A DNA stretch of 64,000 nt from Aurantiochytrium sp. KH105. Lineage: Eukaryota; Sar; Bigyra; Thraustochytrida; Thraustochytriidae. The notes beneath the pieces are model-generated. The model was not told where the DNA came from and searched no databases. It saw only the letters and a program-made list of their open reading frames with translations. Of this stretch, positions 47,194 through 55,462 are shown one piece after another (position 1 is the first letter of the stretch; every line of letters begins with the position of its first letter). The stretch spans positions 384,940 to 448,939 of the forward strand of contig BGKB01000044.1 of assembly GCA_003116975.1 (NCBI GenBank), read 5' to 3'. The translations under genes and the position numbers were made by a program.

Positions 47194-49035
47194 ATGGTGA
47201 GGGCCGTGGCGCGGACGCTCGCCCTCGTGGCGCTCGCGGTGGCGCTCGGCGGACTGGGCGAGGTCGAGGCGCTGTCCAAATGCGGAGCCAAGAGATATGG
47301 CCACATTGCGGACACGTGCAACTACAAGCCGAGGCCGCAGCAGGACAACTGCAAGCGGTGGGCGAGCAGAAACCTCATCAGAAGCATCGCGCCCTTCACG
47401 AGCGAAGATCAGCTGTACATGGTGCGCAAGTACGAAAGGTGCTCCAGACAAAACTTTCAAAAGGTGCGTTGCTGCTGGCAGCAAGTCGGCGACTCGTACA
47501 GACGACAAGTGGCATCCCGCCGGACGCTCCAGGACCTTTCCGAGGATGATGAACCCGTCGAGTTTGCCTGCGCCAATCCCGTCCAGCTGGAGAATGGAAC
47601 CTGGACGGATATTGAGTTTTACGTAGCCGGAGACGTCGCAGCACGAATCCCTCTGCCCGATGGAAACTACTCGATCCCCTTCTTTCCTCTCGTTTCAGAC
47701 ATTGATCCGCCCTCTGTCTGCAGTTTCATTCTCTTCTACCTCAAGTACAATTCCCCATCAGACGAATTCGTCTCCCAGCCTCAGCCAAAGCCCGACGTCG
47801 TTGATCTCTCGCAGCCATCCTCTGGCTCTTGCTCCCTCACCCCCAACGCTGATATCTGCTCTTGCTCATCTCGGGACGAGGATCCCGACTGCCCCGACTA
47901 CTGTCTCGAGCTCGAACGCTATCACCGCTGCAGGCACTGCTCTCATCAAGAGTGCGCAGCCATCTGTGACAGCATTGCAACCTGCGCAGGAATCGAGTAC
48001 CACAACAAGTCAGAGACCTGCAAGCTCATGCTCCATCCAGAATTTTCGACCACTGCTGACCTTCGGCTTTTGGGCGGAACCAACAACGAGTCCTTCCCCA
48101 GCTTTACCATTGGCCTTTCCTTGGAGGCGCCCCCTCTTGTTGAGGACGGGTCTGCTGACGGGTCGACTACCTGCTACGGACGATCCGAGAGTGCCGCGCT
48201 CAATGCCAAGGCTGTCGAGCTCAAGACGTCCTCTGGCCAGGGCGGCATGTGCGCGGTTTCGGACCCCTCGTATCGCGTGCAACGCTGTGGCCCTTCAGGG
48301 TTCAACAACGTCGGACTTTGTGGAGCTGCCGCCTGCTCGATCATGTGCGCGCAGGATCCTTCGTGCCAAGCGTATGATATCAACCTCGACGTGGACGAGG
48401 GTCTCTGCTTTCTCATTTACGAGGAGCTCCCTACCGAGGTGGTCGAAGGAACCTCGGACTCGTTTCGCTGCTATGTGATTGACCGCGATGTGACAGACGT
48501 GGAAAGTGACTGGTACAACCTCTTTGTGCACGTCGGCTATCGCGATGTGGCGAGCGAGCCCAACGGGACTGGTCTGAATCTTGCCAACCTCTTGGACAAC
48601 AACGTGATCGGGTTTGCAGAGACGGCAGCCCCTACACCAAGCCCGGTATCAACGTGCAAGACGGGTGGCTGCTCGTTGAACTGCAAGAAGAGTTCTTGCT
48701 GCAAGAGTGTTGGACTCCACGCGGAACGCTGTTGTGAGGGCGACAGATTCTCCGATACCGGACGCACATGCTGCACCTATGGAGGTTATTACTCCTCGGA
48801 TGAGTTCACGTGCTGTACTAAGATCAGAAACAAGAAGAAGGTCTGTGCGGTCGCCTCGGCGAAATCTTCCTTTGACGACCTGCTTGCAAGCGACGGCAGC
48901 TTCAATGCCAGCGACGTGGACCTTGCAGCACGAATTACGCACAATGCAGCATCTTCTGCACCATACGGAGATGATGCCAGCGATGACGATGACGATGGCG
49001 ATGATGATGTCGACGACGACGACGATTATTCTTAA
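47194..49035 (+). CDS. CRP2: secreted multi-module cysteine-rich protein with Asp-rich tail
   Basis: 613 residues from the ATG at 47194 (G at +4). Signal peptide about 1-26 (hydrophobic LALVALAVALGGLG, small residues before the cut). Modules: N-terminal six-Cys domain (30-95) with HIADTC, CKRW, YMVRKYERC and VRCCW; ACANPVQLENGTWTDI (125-140); PAN-like module 1 (213-285) with RYHRCRHCSHQECAAICDS and CAGIEY; PAN-like module 2 (327-427) with CYGRS, RVQRCG and CSIMC; DWYNLFVHVGYRDV (439-452); a very short linker (TAAPTPSPVST); the ten-Cys module (493-551) with CC at 502, 513, 526 and 540; and a tail of 19 residues that are mostly Asp (593-613). Several N-glycosylation sequons. The 3' flank carries a dispersed hairpin repeat 26 bases after the stop. 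Function unknown; secretion is a firm prediction, calcium or polycation binding by the tail is inference. Confidence 0.87.
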   Translation: MVRAVARTLALVALAVALGGLGEVEALSKCGAKRYGHIADTCNYKPRPQQDNCKRWASRNLIRSIAPFTSEDQLYMVRKYERCSRQNFQKVRCCWQQVGDSYRRQVASRRTLQDLSEDDEPVEFACANPVQLENGTWTDIEFYVAGDVAARIPLPDGNYSIPFFPLVSDIDPPSVCSFILFYLKYNSPSDEFVSQPQPKPDVVDLSQPSSGSCSLTPNADICSCSSRDEDPDCPDYCLELERYHRCRHCSHQECAAICDSIATCAGIEYHNKSETCKLMLHPEFSTTADLRLLGGTNNESFPSFTIGLSLEAPPLVEDGSADGSTTCYGRSESAALNAKAVELKTSSGQGGMCAVSDPSYRVQRCGPSGFNNVGLCGAAACSIMCAQDPSCQAYDINLDVDEGLCFLIYEELPTEVVEGTSDSFRCYVIDRDVTDVESDWYNLFVHVGYRDVASEPNGTGLNLANLLDNNVIGFAETAAPTPSPVSTCKTGGCSLNCKKSSCCKSVGLHAERCCEGDRFSDTGRTCCTYGGYYSSDEFTCCTKIRNKKKVCAVASAKSSFDDLLASDGSFNASDVDLAARITHNAASSAPYGDDASDDDDDGDDDVDDDDDYS

Positions 49036-49060
49036 GCAATCTTTTTCTAGATGATACCTT

Positions 49061-49109
49061 GCGGGGCTGAAGACCCCGCGATCTGAAGTGCGTTTCTAGT
49101 CCGAGCTGC
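49061..49109 (+). repeat. Dispersed hairpin repeat, copy B
   Basis: GCGGGG and CCCCGC arms around CTGAAGA at 49061-49079, followed by GATCTGAAGTGCGTTTCTAG. More blocks shared with copy A continue to about 49250. It begins 26 bases after the CRP2 stop, so it probably lies in the CRP2 3' UTR. Confidence 0.65.
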
Positions 49110-49724
49110 ATGGAACCTTCGTCAAAAAAAAATGTTGGCATAGAAGTCACGCAAGAGGAAATGTGCTTTCTCTTTGAGTGCGGAAGTACTTTCCGTTTTG
49201 AGAAAAAGCTGCTTCGAGCAAAAACTTAGCTGCCGCCACTCGTGCATGCATATATTCTCGGACTTCGCCGCTGCCCTTGTTTCTCTTATCAAAAACAAAT
49301 CGTCATGATCTCAGGGGGCACCTTGCGGAGAGACCCCACCCCCCCCCCCCCCCCCCCCTCGTCTGAGCCATAGGCATTCGAAATGGTGGCTGCCGCGATC
49401 TTTATTTGCTTCAAGCTGTCGGGCGAATGGGCGAACACCTCGCGTCTCTTCTTCGCGGGGGCGAACGGATCAAGTCGGAAGAACGGCTCGCGTCTCTTCA
49501 TTCATGACATTGCATTGCGAAGGGAGCCCACGTCTCAGAAAGTTCATTTTCGCACCCAAACGAGGCAGCGCGTGGCTGATTGAACATTTGAACGATGGAA
49601 TGGCTGCCTGCAGCGGGTTGCGGGTAGTCGCGAGCGGACAGTTCGCCCGTCGTCACCTGGCTGCAATGTGAGGTTAAGACACGACAAGACAAGCGAGCGC
49701 TCGCCGTTTCTTTCTCGTGTTTAG
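49110..49724. other. Spacer between CRP2 and the CRP5 relic, with C20 homopolymer
   Basis: No supportable gene. A run of about 20 C at 49339-49358 (preceded by ACCCCA) would give a G-run on the other strand. GACATTGCATTGCG at about 49506 resembles the pentamer found just upstream of CRP3 and CRP4 and may be what remains of the CRP5 leader. Confidence 0.45.
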
Positions 49725-50312
49725 ACCTCGACCACGTATCGTTGCTTTGTTGCGGATCGTGAAAATGTCACCGCCGATGACAACGACTGGCGGCATCCGT
49801 ATCACAACGATGGCTTTCGCGACATCGTGACCGAGGACGGTTTGAGCTTAAACCTCGAAGTGCTTGCAGAAAATCCTGGCACAAACATTCGGGACGATAT
49901 CGATGATACATCGCTGCCCAACAGTGAGTCGCCAACTCCAAATTCCACGCGAAAGTCGCGTAACAGAAAGTGCAGTCCCTCAAGGGGAGAGAAGAATGGT
50001 TGCTGTACGCGTGTTGGCACGGGAAGAAAATTCCGTTGCTGTAAGACCGACAACGAGGGTATTCGCCGCTGCTGCACGGGCAAAACCAGGTATTACCCGG
50101 AAGAAAACGAATATCTCTACAACCCGGATTACGAGTGCTGCGTGAAGTACGACAACGGAGAAGAACAGTGTATCGTGGCGCACAAGTCTGTGTTTGAGCA
50201 TGCGAAGGCGGCTGGTGAGCCCTATGCAAACGAGACATCAGACGTGCTTAGTCTTTGCAAGTTGCTCTCTCAATCCTCGAGCGAGGACGACGATGAGGAG
50301 AGTACATCATGA
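49725..50312 (+). pseudogene. CRP5: 5'-truncated CRP family relic
   Basis: The open frame runs from 49725 to the stop at 50310-50312 and encodes only the C-terminal third of a CRP protein. It starts inside the end of PAN-like module 2 (TYRCFVADRENV), passes through DNDWRHPYHNDGFRDI, a short linker, a full ten-Cys module (RKCSPSRGEKNGCC...FRCC...RRCC...YECC...EEQC) and an acidic SSSEDDDEESTS end. The frame meets a TAG immediately upstream, and no signal peptide or N-terminal modules are found in the preceding 600 bases. The boundary TTTCTTTCTCGTGTTTAG looks like a 3' splice site, so an unseen upstream exon is possible, but the intact paralogues have no intron here. Truncated pseudogene is the simplest reading; the ten-Cys module is undamaged. 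Confidence 0.75.
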
Positions 50313-50389
50313 GATCAAGTTAAAACAGATAATTCAATGAACACGTTGGGATTGAAGATAGATCATTGTGGCGTCGAGATGCGACCGAC

Positions 50390-50640
50390 CTGCAGATGTC
50401 AAGCAGAGTTTAGCCAACCCGGATCGGAGTTAAGTGAACAAAGTTTGCCCCTCGGGCCTTCTACTATGGCTGATGAGGAGGTCTTAACGTTAAACAGGGT
50501 CTTACCAAATCGGATTCGACTTTCTAAAAAATAAACACCTTCGGGCCTGTTACTACGACTAATGAAGAGGTCCAAACGTCGAGCAGAGCCCACTCAAGTC
50601 TGATCAGAGTCAAGGTGAAGAAAGAAGGAGGTGGATCTCA
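50390..50640. repeat. Three diverged tandem units of about 90 bp
   Basis: Equivalent points fall at 50403, 50494 and 50583. Shared text includes CAGAG/CAGGG...GATC/GATT...GGAGT and CGGGCCT(T/G)(C/T)TACTA, with about 30 percent divergence by eye. Confidence 0.6.
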
Positions 50641-51077
50641 GTTTCCATTTGAATGTACTGAGTCGAACTGATTATTGGTAGGACTATGTGCGCTCGGATC
50701 GCCAAGGCAGATTCGGGTCTGCCCTTATGAGAAGCATTTGTCTTGAGACTGAAAATTCGGTTTCACCTTGGCCCGCCTCGAAGTGAAGACACAGTTGGCA
50801 CTTCTTGCCGAGTCACCGAGCCTCTGCTTGTCCACGCCACCTGCAGAGTTTGACTTACCTCAGAGTTAGCGTGAGAAGAAAAAATACGCGACCCAGAAAC
50901 TATGGATTCATAGGAAACTCCCCATGGGTGCAAAGTTGACCTCATTGCTCTTGTGGCGCTGATGTCTGTTCACGTTCTTTACATTTTCCAAGAGTATGCT
51001 AATGAAGCATGGGTTTTGTTTGGATCTTCTCTCATGTACTGCCGGTTCCTTTTATCGTTCTTGTCGCTGCCCCTCGC

Positions 51078-51117
51078 AAAAGCGTACTTCAGGTCGCGAG
51101 GATCTTTGGAGATCCAG
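51078..51117 (-). repeat. Dispersed hairpin repeat, copy C
   Basis: On the minus strand a GGATCT/AGATCC stem with a 4-base loop is followed by CTCGCGACCTGAAGTACGCTTTTG, matching the flank of copy B with a few substitutions. The stem sequence differs from copies A and B but is still self-complementary. Confidence 0.5.
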
Positions 51118-51810
51118 ATAGACTAGAATTTATTGCCCACTTTAGTTGCGAAACTTCGTTGTAGCATGTTGCGACACATTTTATTGGTCTTAAAAATGGA
51201 CAACGTAGACCACTCCTGAAACGAAAAGTTCTCAATGGCATTCGTGTCACCGCCCGTTCTCTGCTCGCGCAAGTTCCAGAGGCCTTATGCAACGCGCTTG
51301 AACCAAATTGTTGTGTTGTTCAGCGTCAATGTCGGGCGGCGCTAAATCTGTTTTCCCTATGGATCTTGTTTTTATCGGCAATTCCCTGGAGTACCGCGAA
51401 GATGTTGACGATCTTTCAGAAGATAATTTGCGCACAACATTGACCACCCCTGACCGGCTGGTTGACAAGTCGGCCGAACGGTCTCGGCATTTACTTGCTG
51501 AGATTTGCGGCACGAGCCGTCGATCGACCCGTGGAGTCAGCCAGCCTTGGGCATGCATCCTCAGCGAGACTGGCAGCCCTTTGCTGCGTGCCAGACACCA
51601 ACGCGCTTGCTGGTAGAAGATTGCGCCTCGATCTTCCCGTCGCAAATCAAACAAGCTCTCACATCACCGTCTTTCCCGTCGTTCGTCGTTTGTCGCTGGT
51701 CTCCGCGCAGATCTTCGAATCTCCTTTCTTTACCTCGTGTCACGAATCCGTCCGGCCGCCAGGCAGCGATCATGCCAGATGACGTGACAGTGAGGACCAA
51801 CTCGCCCAGC

Positions 51811-51857
51811 CCGCTGTGAGCCAGTCGGCGAGACCCGCTGTGAGCCAGTCGGCGAGA
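51811..51857. repeat. 24-bp perfect tandem duplication
   Basis: CCGCTGTGAGCCAGTCGGCG plus four bases is repeated at 51811 and 51835. Confidence 0.9.
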
Positions 51858-53149
51858 TTAGGATTCTCTGCCTCAGAGTGACATGCCAAGTCCACCAACC
51901 AACTCCAAGTTGAAGCCGGTGCGCCGAATCTCCCAGATCTCTTCGAAAAAAAAGGAAGCAAAGAAAGGAGCAGCTCGATTGCTGCGAGCCGCTCGCTCCG
52001 CGTCAATGAACCGCGTCAAGCGAGTAAGCCCCCCTCAAAGACCTGGCTGGTTCGTCCCGGCGGGCTCGGCGCTCGCTCCCTCCCTCGCTCTCCGCGTCTC
52101 TCTCGCGCGACGGCCCGCGCCTCGCCTCGCCCCGCCTCGCCCCGACGCACGCGCTCGCGAGTACCCTCCAAAAGGGGCGCGGCATCTTATCTTCACCGTC
52201 GTCCGCACCAACCATCCCCTCAAACGCGGCGGCCTTCGCGCCGGCCCGCCGCCCAGTCACGGGCGGCTCGTGCTGGCCGCGGCGTGCCCTCGTCGCGCAG
52301 GGTCTTGCCGCCCCGGGCTGCGCGGCGACGTCTCGAGAGACGGTCGTCGCGACGCCATGCGCCATGCCATGCCATGCCCTACCATGCCATGCCATGCCAG
52401 GCCGCGCCACGCCACGCCGAGCCGAGCCCGCGTCAAGCCGCGCCGAGCCGGCGTCAAGCCGCGCTGGCCAGGCTAGGGTGCGGCAGGGGAGCCGCGCGCA
52501 GGCAGCAGGCAGCCGCCCGGGGTCCGCGTCCCCGCGGCGGCTTGACGAAGACTTTCTCGCCGCGGCGCACACCGCCGGGGCACGCGCGTGCACAACTTGG
52601 AGGACGAGACGAGCGCGCACCTTCGAAGAGCTTCCGGACCGCACCAACGGCCGGACTTTGCGCGTTTCCACGAATACAAACTGGACCTGCTCCGAGAGAA
52701 GATCGCGACGGCCGGCGGCCGGTCGAGGATCCCGGGGAGGGAGCTCGGGCTGAGCTGGAAACCTCGGGCTGGGCACGGCGCCGTCCGTCGCGCGACCCTC
52801 CATCATTGCGCTGTGGCAGGCACGACGGACCTTGGCGATCTTCATCCCCATCAATACTTGGTGATGGCGCCGCGCGTACCATCCCGAGCCTTCGCGGCGC
52901 TGCTGCGCGGCCTACGCCTCCCGAGCAAGTCGCCCTTCGCGGAGGACGCAGACGACCTGGCCGAGCTACGCCGCGGCCTCAGCTCGCGCCGGAGCGAGCG
53001 GGAGCGAGCCGCCATCATGCCGCGGGGTTTGGGGGGTGGGGTCCCCGGCCCGGAGACGATCCGAAGAGCCGCTTGTCTCGGATTGATTGCCTCTGAGAAA
53101 CGCGGCCCGCGTTGCTCGGCAGGGACCGAGGAGGAGGAAGCCAACATGC

Positions 53150-53311
53150 GCAGCAAACCCGCAACTGAGACGGCCGCGATCAGGGCGGCCAAGAGAAGCG
53201 TGCAGGCGAGCGAGTGGACGAGTGGACGAGCAAGGCGAAGGTGCGAGGCAAGGGCGACTGCATAACATTGCATTGCATTGCATTGTGTGGCAGACGGCAC
53301 GCGCGGCAACA
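53150..53311 (+). promoter_or_regulatory. CRP3 5' leader, duplicated in CRP4, with (CATTG)4
   Basis: This block is almost identical to 57390-57549 upstream of CRP4. Both end in a CATTG pentamer array (four units here, 53266-53285), the shared stretch GTGTGGCAGACGGCACGCGC and then the ATG. The near-identity of non-coding sequence argues for a recent duplication that copied the promoter. Confidence 0.7.
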
Positions 53312-55462
53312 ATGCGATTCGCGGTGGGCATCCTGCTCGTGGTGGTCCTGCTGGGGCTGCTGCGAGACGGCGAAGCGGCGAGCCAGTGCTCTGGAAAAAG
53401 AGAGGGCCACATCGCGACAACATGCAACAAGAAAAACTCTGATGAAGGGAAAGAAAAATGCAAAGGTTGGGCGAAGAAGCACCTCATCAACTCGATAAGT
53501 CCTTTTACTGGCAGAAACCAAGAGTACATGGTTCGTAAATATGATCGGTGCTCAAAAAATGGGTTTACCAAGGCACGTTGCTGCTGGAAAAAGTCAGGTG
53601 ACACTTGGAAAAGGGAAGTTAAGAAAGGAAGACGACTTCAAAGTGATGATGACGAGAGTGTCTTTGAGTGTGCAAACCCGGTGTTCAAAGAGAGCGCCAA
53701 CACCTGGACCAACCTGACATTCTACGTTTCGGGAAACATTGCCAATCTAACAGGTCTAGAGGATGGATTTCATTCCATCCCGTTTGAGCCGGTGCCTGGT
53801 GCTGATGTCAATCCTCCCTCGGCCTGCAAGTTCATCCGTACCAACATCCAACGTCTCGTTGCGGAGAGTTCTGATCAAGAAGAAATTCCCACGATCGATG
53901 TTGTGAATCTTGAAAAACCTGCCACGGGCATGTGCTCATTGACTCCCTTCAGCGGGGCGTGTCAGCAGTCCGACGACCCGGCTTACTGCAACGACCTCGA
54001 AAGCGAACACAGGTGCAGCGAGTGCTCGGTCGAGGATTGCGCTGCGGTCTGTAATGGTCTTGCGCCGTGTGCTGGCATCGAGTACTACACCGGGGACAAC
54101 AGCTGCAAGCTCATGATGCATCCAGAGTATGATGGTTCTGCGCAATTTAATTTCGTCACACCAGAGTCCGAGGAGGGTGAGGATCCTCCAACATCGGATG
54201 CAGAATTTCCGGCCTTCACCGTCGGGTACTCTCTGGAGGCGCCTCCTTCCATCATCAAGGGCTCGAAAAACTCTGGTGCCACATGCTATGGTCGTTCCAG
54301 CGAGACCGCGATCAATTCCAAGGCGGTCGAGGTGAAGACTGATGGAGGCTTGGGCGGAAGATGCAAGGTATCTGAGTCTGCGAACCGCGTTCAAAAGTGT
54401 GGTCCTGGGTTCGTCGGTCTTGGTCTTTGCGGGATCCCGACTTGCGCGTCCCTCTGTACGCAGAACGCACTTTGTAACGCCTACGAATACTTTTTGGACG
54501 GGGATGAGGGTCTCTGCTATCTGATCTTCAACGAAACTGTAACCACCGTCGAGCAAGATACGTCCTCCTTGTATCGGTGCTTTCATGTGGAGCGTGATGG
54601 TGTGCGTGTCGAGGATAGCGACTGGATGAATCCCTATCGAAACTTGGGCTACCGCGACATCAAGGGCAAGGATGGTGGGATAGGTCTGAATCTATTTAAC
54701 TTGACGGACAACCCTGGTGTCAGGATTCGCCCACCCACATCTCCCCCGGTCCTCACACCAGGTCCTACGGAAGTGCCAACGTCTGCACCCGCGACGTCTG
54801 GACCCACGTTGGGTCCTGCCACATCGACGACTCCCACGGAAATGCCAACGACTGCGCCCGCGTTTGTTGATCCTACGTTGAGTCCCGCCACGACGATGAG
54901 TCCCAGTACCATTACATTACCAACTGATGCACCAACTACTGCACCAACGACATTTACGCCATCGAGTGCCCCAGCCGAAACTGGCAGCAACTTTACATTG
55001 GCGCCGACAACCCTCGAACCAACCCCTATCCCCACACAGTCTCCAACACCTGCTCCAAAGGAGGATGTCGACATAGTACCAACACAAAACCCTACACGGT
55101 ACAAGCGATGCAGTCTGAGGAGGGGCCCTGATAAGGGTTGCTGCATTAAGCTTGGCAAGAGAAAGTTCCGCTGCTGCAAAACTTACGAGGACGTCCGCTA
55201 CTGCTGCACGGGTCGGAGTAAGAACATCCCAGAGGCTGACCAGGGATACGAGGAAAAGTTTACGTGCTGTGTGCGATATGAAGATGATACGGTCGAGTGC
55301 ATTGAGGAAGAGAGCGCGAAGACTGCGGATGATTCGGAACCAACCTCTGAGGCTATGAGTCTCTTGCAGGTCGCCCTTTCTGAGGACGATGGTGACGATA
55401 CGTACTACAACGCTTACTACAGTGACGACGATTACGAAGAGGGCAGCGATGCTGATGACTAG
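53312..55462 (+). CDS. CRP3: secreted cysteine-rich protein with long Pro/Thr linker and Asp/Tyr tail
   Basis: 716 residues from the ATG at 53312. Signal peptide about 1-23 (FAVGILLVVVLLGLL, GEAAS cut region). Modules: N-terminal six-Cys domain (26-92; HIATTC, EYMVRKYDRC, ARCCW); ECANPVFKESANTWTNL (119-135); PAN-like module 1 (208-267) with RCSECSVEDCAAVC and CAGIEYY; PAN-like module 2 (325-424) with CYGRSSETA, RVQKCG, CASLC and LYRCF; DSDWMNPYRNLGYRDI (435-450). A Pro/Thr/Ser/Ala linker of about 120 residues (473-596) is built from repeated PT/APTT phrases and is a likely target of dense O-glycosylation. The ten-Cys module (600-663) has CC at 610, 621, 631 and 652. The end is an Asp/Tyr tail with TYYNAYYSDDDYEE (697-711). 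Nearly identical to CRP4 over the central and C-terminal modules. Extracellular; function unknown. Confidence 0.88.
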   Translation: MRFAVGILLVVVLLGLLRDGEAASQCSGKREGHIATTCNKKNSDEGKEKCKGWAKKHLINSISPFTGRNQEYMVRKYDRCSKNGFTKARCCWKKSGDTWKREVKKGRRLQSDDDESVFECANPVFKESANTWTNLTFYVSGNIANLTGLEDGFHSIPFEPVPGADVNPPSACKFIRTNIQRLVAESSDQEEIPTIDVVNLEKPATGMCSLTPFSGACQQSDDPAYCNDLESEHRCSECSVEDCAAVCNGLAPCAGIEYYTGDNSCKLMMHPEYDGSAQFNFVTPESEEGEDPPTSDAEFPAFTVGYSLEAPPSIIKGSKNSGATCYGRSSETAINSKAVEVKTDGGLGGRCKVSESANRVQKCGPGFVGLGLCGIPTCASLCTQNALCNAYEYFLDGDEGLCYLIFNETVTTVEQDTSSLYRCFHVERDGVRVEDSDWMNPYRNLGYRDIKGKDGGIGLNLFNLTDNPGVRIRPPTSPPVLTPGPTEVPTSAPATSGPTLGPATSTTPTEMPTTAPAFVDPTLSPATTMSPSTITLPTDAPTTAPTTFTPSSAPAETGSNFTLAPTTLEPTPIPTQSPTPAPKEDVDIVPTQNPTRYKRCSLRRGPDKGCCIKLGKRKFRCCKTYEDVRYCCTGRSKNIPEADQGYEEKFTCCVRYEDDTVECIEEESAKTADDSEPTSEAMSLLQVALSEDDGDDTYYNAYYSDDDYEEGSDADD

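Larger units (their letters stand above)
50313..53149. other. Spacer between CRP5 and CRP3, no supportable gene
   Basis: The first half (to about 51900) is AT-balanced with short broken frames; the second half is extremely GC-rich. Contains a diverged 90-bp tandem repeat (50390-50640), dispersed hairpin copy C (51078-51117), a 24-bp tandem duplication (51811-51857) and (CATGC)n units at 52358-52400. The stretch from about 52540 to 53150 matches in patches the region upstream of CRP4, showing that the duplicated block includes some 0.8 kb of 5' flank. Confidence 0.5.

Noticed and set aside
49690-49724. Firm annotation of an intron acceptor at CRP5
   Set aside because: The TTTAG boundary is suggestive, but no donor exon was found and intact paralogues are intron-less here, so it is kept only as a finding.
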